DNA of 46,437 bases from Hyphomicrobiales bacterium (GTDB lineage Bacteria; Pseudomonadota; Alphaproteobacteria; Rhizobiales; Methyloligellaceae): assembly GCA_021775525.1 (NCBI GenBank), contig JAJFHQ010000055.1, positions 1 through 46,437 on the forward strand. The letters are read 5' to 3'. Positions within the stretch are counted from its first letter, which is position 1; the number at the start of each line of letters is the position of its first letter. The notes beneath the pieces are model-generated. The model was not told the DNA's origin. It saw nothing but the letters and a program-made list of their open reading frames with translations, and searched no databases. Shown here piece after piece: positions 42,984 to 46,437 of the stretch. A program made the translations under genes and the position numbers.

Positions 42984-43381
42984 GTTATCGCGATTTTGCT
43001 GCATGCTCAGGAATGCGATCGTGTCATTGGCATTTCTGCCTGTACCGCTCGCTGTCATGTTGATGAGCGATTGATTTTTGAATGTGAAGAGCTGGGGTTT
43101 TCATTCAAAGCATAAAAAAAGAGCCGGACCTGTTGGCGAGGTCCGGCTCTTCGGATTCTTGCCGCTCCAAGGGGGGGGAGGAGCGCCAATGTCAGCGGTT
43201 TGCGCCGCTGGCAACAGAAGGCAACCTTGGGAGGGTTATGTGCCTTCTGATCGCGATTGCGATTAAACAGAACTTAAGGAGTTTGTTGCGGTGCAACAAT
43301 TGCCGCGAGCGCATGGCAGCCATGCATTTCTGCATAGCTTGACCAAATTTGAAATTTCGCACATGGCATTGAATGAATGGC
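42984..43381. other. Noncoding gap between copA and the LysR gene
   Basis: Apart from the terminator-like hairpin (separate entry), the 398-base gap has only ORFs of 25-34 codons without family support, one of them preceded by a GGAGG. No gene is called. Confidence 0.6.
43119..43151 (-). terminator. Strong terminator hairpin far downstream of the LysR gene
   Basis: AAGAGCCGGACC pairs perfectly with GGTCCGGCTCTT over a 9-base loop. On the minus strand it is followed by a run of seven U residues, so it is oriented to end a leftward transcript, about 230 bases past the LysR stop. Confidence 0.85.
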
Positions 43382-44272
43382 CTAAAAAGACCATTCGCGC
43401 GATTTCGCAACAAGAAAATCGCGGAAAACATTTACCCGCTTCGACTCCTTGGCGCCTTCCGGATAGACGAAGTAGGTTTCAAATGACGGCAAATCGGCTT
43501 TGGTCAGCACCTGAACGAGATCGCTGTCACCGCGTGCCATATAGTCTGGTAGAATTGCCAGCCCCACTCCGCGTTGGCAGGCGCGCTTCAGTGCGTACAG
43601 ATTGTTGACGCGCAGCACCGCCTCGCGCTTGTCGCCCCCCTCAAGTCCGGCTGTTTCGAGCCAATTGATTTCTCGAATTTGCATGGGCGGTACCCCCCCG
43701 AATGTGAGGATCCGATGGTTGTTCAAATCGAGCAGGTCATCCGGTGATCCAAATGTCTTCAAATACCCGTTGGACGCATACACATGCAGATGCACGGTGA
43801 AAAGTTTGCGCTGAATAAGATCGCCCTGGCTCGGGGCTTTCAGCCAAATGCCCACATCTGCCTCGCGCATGGTCAGGTCGAGCTGGTCATATTCCAGCAA
43901 GAGTTCCACCCGGATATCGGGATAGAGATCAATAAACTCGCCGATGCGCGGCGCCAACCAGGACGAACCCAGGGCCACAGTCGTACTCACGCGCAACTCC
44001 CCGAACGGCTTTGTTTTGGAATCCGCCAGCTTGGTTTGCGTGGTCTGCAGTTTCTGGAACACATCATGGGCTGTGCGGTAGAGCATTTCGCCCTGCTCGG
44101 TAAGCTTTAGCCCTCGCGCATGGCGGTTGAACAGGGTGACGTTCAACTCTGTCTCGAGCGCGCTCACCTGCCGGCTCACCGCCGACTGGCTCATACCCAG
44201 TTTCTCGCCAGCATGGGTAAAGGAGCCGGCTTCCGCCGCCTCGTGAAATATTCTGAGCTTGTCCCAATCCAT
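43382..44272 (-). CDS. LysR-family transcriptional regulator downstream of trxB
   Basis: An N-terminal HTH (MDWDKLRIFHEAAEAGSFTHAGEKLGMSQSAVSRQVSALETELNVTLFNRHARGLKLTEQGE) is followed by a substrate-binding domain of the LysR type (GELRVSTTVALGSSWLAPRIGEFIDLYPDIRVELLLEYD onward), 296 aa in total. The frame extends to 44434, but the ATG at 44272 gives the canonical length. It lies 31 bases downstream of trxB on the same strand. A trxB-LysR pair is common in alphaproteobacteria and suggests co-transcription; the effector is unknown. Confidence 0.92.
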   Translation of the reverse strand: MDWDKLRIFHEAAEAGSFTHAGEKLGMSQSAVSRQVSALETELNVTLFNRHARGLKLTEQGEMLYRTAHDVFQKLQTTQTKLADSKTKPFGELRVSTTVALGSSWLAPRIGEFIDLYPDIRVELLLEYDQLDLTMREADVGIWLKAPSQGDLIQRKLFTVHLHVYASNGYLKTFGSPDDLLDLNNHRILTFGGVPPMQIREINWLETAGLEGGDKREAVLRVNNLYALKRACQRGVGLAILPDYMARGDSDLVQVLTKADLPSFETYFVYPEGAKESKRVNVFRDFLVAKSREWSF

Positions 44273-44303
44273 ATTCTTATCCGGATGACCGATGGCCGGC
44301 GCG

Positions 44304-45266
44304 CTATTCCGCAGCCTCGCTGTGCGAAGCTTGTTCCGCCAGGTATTTTTCTGCTTCCAATGCTGCCATGCAGCCCATACCGGCGGCTGTGACGGCCTGG
44401 CGGTAGATATCGTCCGTGACATCTCCAGCGGCATACATGCCCGGGATATCGGTCTCGGTCGAGTCCGGCTTGGTGATGAGGTAGCCGCCCTGTTTCATCT
44501 CAAGCTGATCGGTGAAGAGTTCAGTGGACGGTTTATGGCCGATGGCGACGAAAATGCCGTGAGCCGAGACTTCCGTGATCTCGCCACTCTTGACGTTCTT
44601 GATTTTTGCACCCGTCACGCTCAGCGGTTCTTCGGTGCCGACAACTTCTTCCAGCACGCTGTCCCACATCATCTCGATCTTCTCGTGGTTCAGCAGGCGC
44701 TGTTGCAGGATTTTTTCAGCCCGCAACTCGTCGCGCCGGTGCACGACGGTGACCTTGGAGGCGAACTTGGTGAGGAACAATGCTTCCTCGACCGCCGTAT
44801 TGCCGCCGCCGATGACGAGGACTTTCTTGTCGCGGTAGAAGAAGCCATCGCAGGTGGCGCAGGCTGAGACGCCGAAGCCCTTGAATTTCTCTTCAGACGG
44901 CAAGCCCAGCCACCGCGCCTGAGCGCCCGTCGCGATGATGAGTGCGTCGCAGGTGAATTCAGCGCCCGAGTCCGCTTTCATCCAGAACGGGCGGCGCTTG
45001 GTATCGACCTCCACGATCGTGTCCGACACCATCTCCGTGCCGACATGTTCGGCTTGCGCCTGCATCTGTTCCATCAGCCAAGGCCCCTGGATCACATCGG
45101 CAAAACCCGGATAGTTCTCAACGTCCGTGGTGATGGTCATCTGCCCGCCGGGCTGGATACCGGCGATAATGACCGGGTTGAGCATGGCCCGCGCCCCATA
45201 GATGGCGGCGGTGTATCCGGCAGGGCCTGAACCGATGATGATGAGTTTTTCGTGCCGTGCGCTCAT
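44304..45266 (-). CDS. trxB: Thioredoxin reductase
   Basis: A 320-residue flavoprotein with the FAD loop GSGPAGYTAAIYGARA (13-28), the redox disulfide CATC (136-139), the NADPH loop VIGGGNTAVEEALFL and the second FAD block GMYAAGDVTDDIYRQAVTAAGMGC. It transfers electrons from NADPH to thioredoxin in the cytoplasm. A short C-terminal tail (EQASHSEAAE) follows the last helix. It starts from the ATG at 45266 and precedes the LysR gene. Confidence 0.97.
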   Translation of the reverse strand: MSARHEKLIIIGSGPAGYTAAIYGARAMLNPVIIAGIQPGGQMTITTDVENYPGFADVIQGPWLMEQMQAQAEHVGTEMVSDTIVEVDTKRRPFWMKADSGAEFTCDALIIATGAQARWLGLPSEEKFKGFGVSACATCDGFFYRDKKVLVIGGGNTAVEEALFLTKFASKVTVVHRRDELRAEKILQQRLLNHEKIEMMWDSVLEEVVGTEEPLSVTGAKIKNVKSGEITEVSAHGIFVAIGHKPSTELFTDQLEMKQGGYLITKPDSTETDIPGMYAAGDVTDDIYRQAVTAAGMGCMAALEAEKYLAEQASHSEAAE

Positions 45267-45576
45267 AGTCGTCGCGTCCTTAAAGATTGGTTTTGGAAGT
45301 CATAGCAGATTCGAGGTGAGTCAGCCTGTACCGGAGATAGGATGGGAGAGGGGTTATGGCAAGCCTTCACTCACGGGTTGCATCTAGCTGTAATTTAAAC
45401 CCTTCAAGCGATTGGATTTGTTGCGTTTTTGCCACAATTTAGAGGATTCCGGGAAAAAACGATGGTGGATGCCTGCTTCCACGCCCTTTTGACTCGGATT
45501 CAACTCCCCACTGCTGTCAAATTCAAGGATTACACATCGCTCCGACCTAAGGCAGGGCGAAAAACAATAAAAGGGC
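45267..45576. other. Intergenic region upstream of trxB and the probable autotransporter gene
   Basis: About 310 bases contain divergent promoters by position, but I can point to no clear -35/-10 pair, operator or gene. Confidence 0.5.
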
Positions 45577-46437
45577 GTGGTTTTGCCGTTGAAGCGTCGG
45601 GGGGCGTTGGTGTTCAGTCAGTCAGTTGTTTCCGATATTGGGAAGGTACTCACACGCAGTGTCATTGTTGGCGCCTGCGGCCTCGGCCTCATGGGTGCAC
45701 CTCAACAGGCCAATGCGGATTTCACCGCAATTACCGGCACGCGGACCGTGAGCCTGGCGCAAGATGGAACCTGTACAGCCAATGTGCCTCGGACTGCATT
45801 CAATGTCGATGTCACGATAACAACCAATGGAGCCGCCAGAATATATTTTATCGCTGGTGACGGTTTCATAATGGAAACTGTAAATATAGGAACAATAGTG
45901 GCACCGGGCCAAGATTTAAGCGGCTTCTCTATCCCAACAGCAAATACGCCTATAAATGGAGTTCCTGCAGTTGGCCCTTATAGCGTCATTTTCTCGCAAG
46001 ATACCGCTAGCCAAGGTAATAGGAACATTTATCAGAACACCAACGGCGAATTCGAGCGCGTCACCTTCAACCCGGGCCTGTTCGATCCTGATTGCCCAAA
46101 TTCAGCTTCCTCAACCGGTCCCAGTGCTTCCGACAAATCGAACACGGTTGCAGCACTACAGGGCGCCTTCAATTCCGCAACGCCTGGTCTGCTTGAAACC
46201 CTGAACGGTATTGGTGGAAACGGGCAGGGCAACGGCGTAACCTTCGCGCCGACAGGTCTTGGCTTCTCGCAGTCGCGCATCGATTCGAATAACCCTCTTG
46301 ATCGTGACTACGGCGCGGCCTTTGCGGATCGAGGCTATTTCGATGGCGGGCAAAAACGCAGGCGGGGCAATGGCTTTAATTTCTCTGTGGATATGAACCA
46401 GCTTGCCAATACGGCAGCGAACGACAATGAGACAGGC
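45577..46437 (+). CDS. Probable autotransporter/outer-membrane-barrel protein, 3' end outside the window
   Basis: The frame is open from 45577 to the window end. A long signal-like N-terminus (SVIVGACGLGLMGAPQQANA, cleavage near QANA) precedes a small Ser/Thr/Asn/Gly-rich, beta-rich passenger with two early cysteines (C-TANVPRTAFNVDV and FDPDCPNS). A linker (SDKSNTVAALQGAFNSATPGLLETLNGIGGNGQGNGVTFAPTGLGFSQSRI) then resembles the helical entry to a C-terminal beta-barrel. All starts are non-ATG (GTG 45577, TTG 45583, GTG 45610); TTG at 45583 has AGGG at reasonable spacing. It is probably secreted across the outer membrane; the barrel itself is not visible. Confidence 0.65.
   Translation, partial: MVLPLKRRGALVFSQSVVSDIGKVLTRSVIVGACGLGLMGAPQQANADFTAITGTRTVSLAQDGTCTANVPRTAFNVDVTITTNGAARIYFIAGDGFIMETVNIGTIVAPGQDLSGFSIPTANTPINGVPAVGPYSVIFSQDTASQGNRNIYQNTNGEFERVTFNPGLFDPDCPNSASSTGPSASDKSNTVAALQGAFNSATPGLLETLNGIGGNGQGNGVTFAPTGLGFSQSRIDSNNPLDRDYGAAFADRGYFDGGQKRRRGNGFNFSVDMNQLANTAANDNETG

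Noticed and set aside
43078..43342. Short ORFs after copA, one with GGAGG before ATG (25 codons) and one with GGGAGGG (34 codons)
   Set aside because: Composition shows no helix or motif, and the two overlap in different frames; the G-run makes such binding sites likely by chance.

Overview
The window looks like chromosome of a moderately GC-rich alphaproteobacterium. I infer this from the family mix (trxB followed by a LysR gene, paired YeeE/YedE half-transporters, an ECF sigma factor overlapping its membrane anti-sigma gene, PhyH dioxygenase, TAXI receptor, many Tat or Sec exported proteins) and from codon use. A Rhizobiales or Parvibaculum-like lineage is plausible, but no marker gene in the window proves it. 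I saw no rRNA, tRNA, CRISPR array or intact transposase.

Region 1 (1-7500): an exported YHS protein, a one-helix microprotein and an LprI-like exported protein precede an AT-richer island (about 1320-5170). The island holds a Gabija-like OLD nuclease gene (gajA-like, broken by a one-base frameshift) that overlaps a short UvrD-type helicase gene (gajB-like). After these come a 60-codon gene of unknown function and a divergent small HTH regulator. Two identical GACTTATAGTC boxes lie between those two genes; this is the operator motif of restriction-modification controller (C) proteins. A 0.47-kb noncoding stretch with palindromic repeats follows, then two small membrane protein genes and dinB (DNA polymerase IV).

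Region 2 (7500-15950): a TPR protein, an ECF sigma/anti-sigma pair, a YtoQ-like protein, a TauE/SafE permease, a 28-aa microprotein with its own terminator, two related small membrane proteins flanking an SRPBCC protein, a sulfotransferase, a PH-domain membrane protein, a SlyD-type prolyl isomerase and hypothetical exported proteins.

Region 3 (15940-27130): a two-gene PhyH dioxygenase/SAF-domain dehydrogenase operon, a PAP2 membrane phosphatase, a YdcF-like protein, an Lrp regulator with a coupled 23-aa ORF, a divergent EamA exporter, an aspartate aminotransferase with two YeeE/YedE half-transporters, a PPOX flavoprotein, and a carboxymuconolactone-decarboxylase-like/dehalogenase-like hydrolase pair divergent from a TetR regulator with two matching operators.

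Region 4 (27130-35590): a 1.6-kb block without a convincing gene but dense in stem-loops, then an RND efflux adaptor/permease operon, a small exported protein, and an EF-G paralogue that lacks the catalytic histidine.

Region 5 (35590-46437): a proline-rich one-helix Sel1-like protein and an orphan TAXI receptor; msrP (periplasmic methionine sulfoxide repair); a copper module (CsoR, a CsoR-type operator, a cytochrome c, and a CopA ATPase with YHS and metal-binding N-terminal domains); trxB and a LysR regulator; and the 5' part of a probable autotransporter gene that runs off the window.
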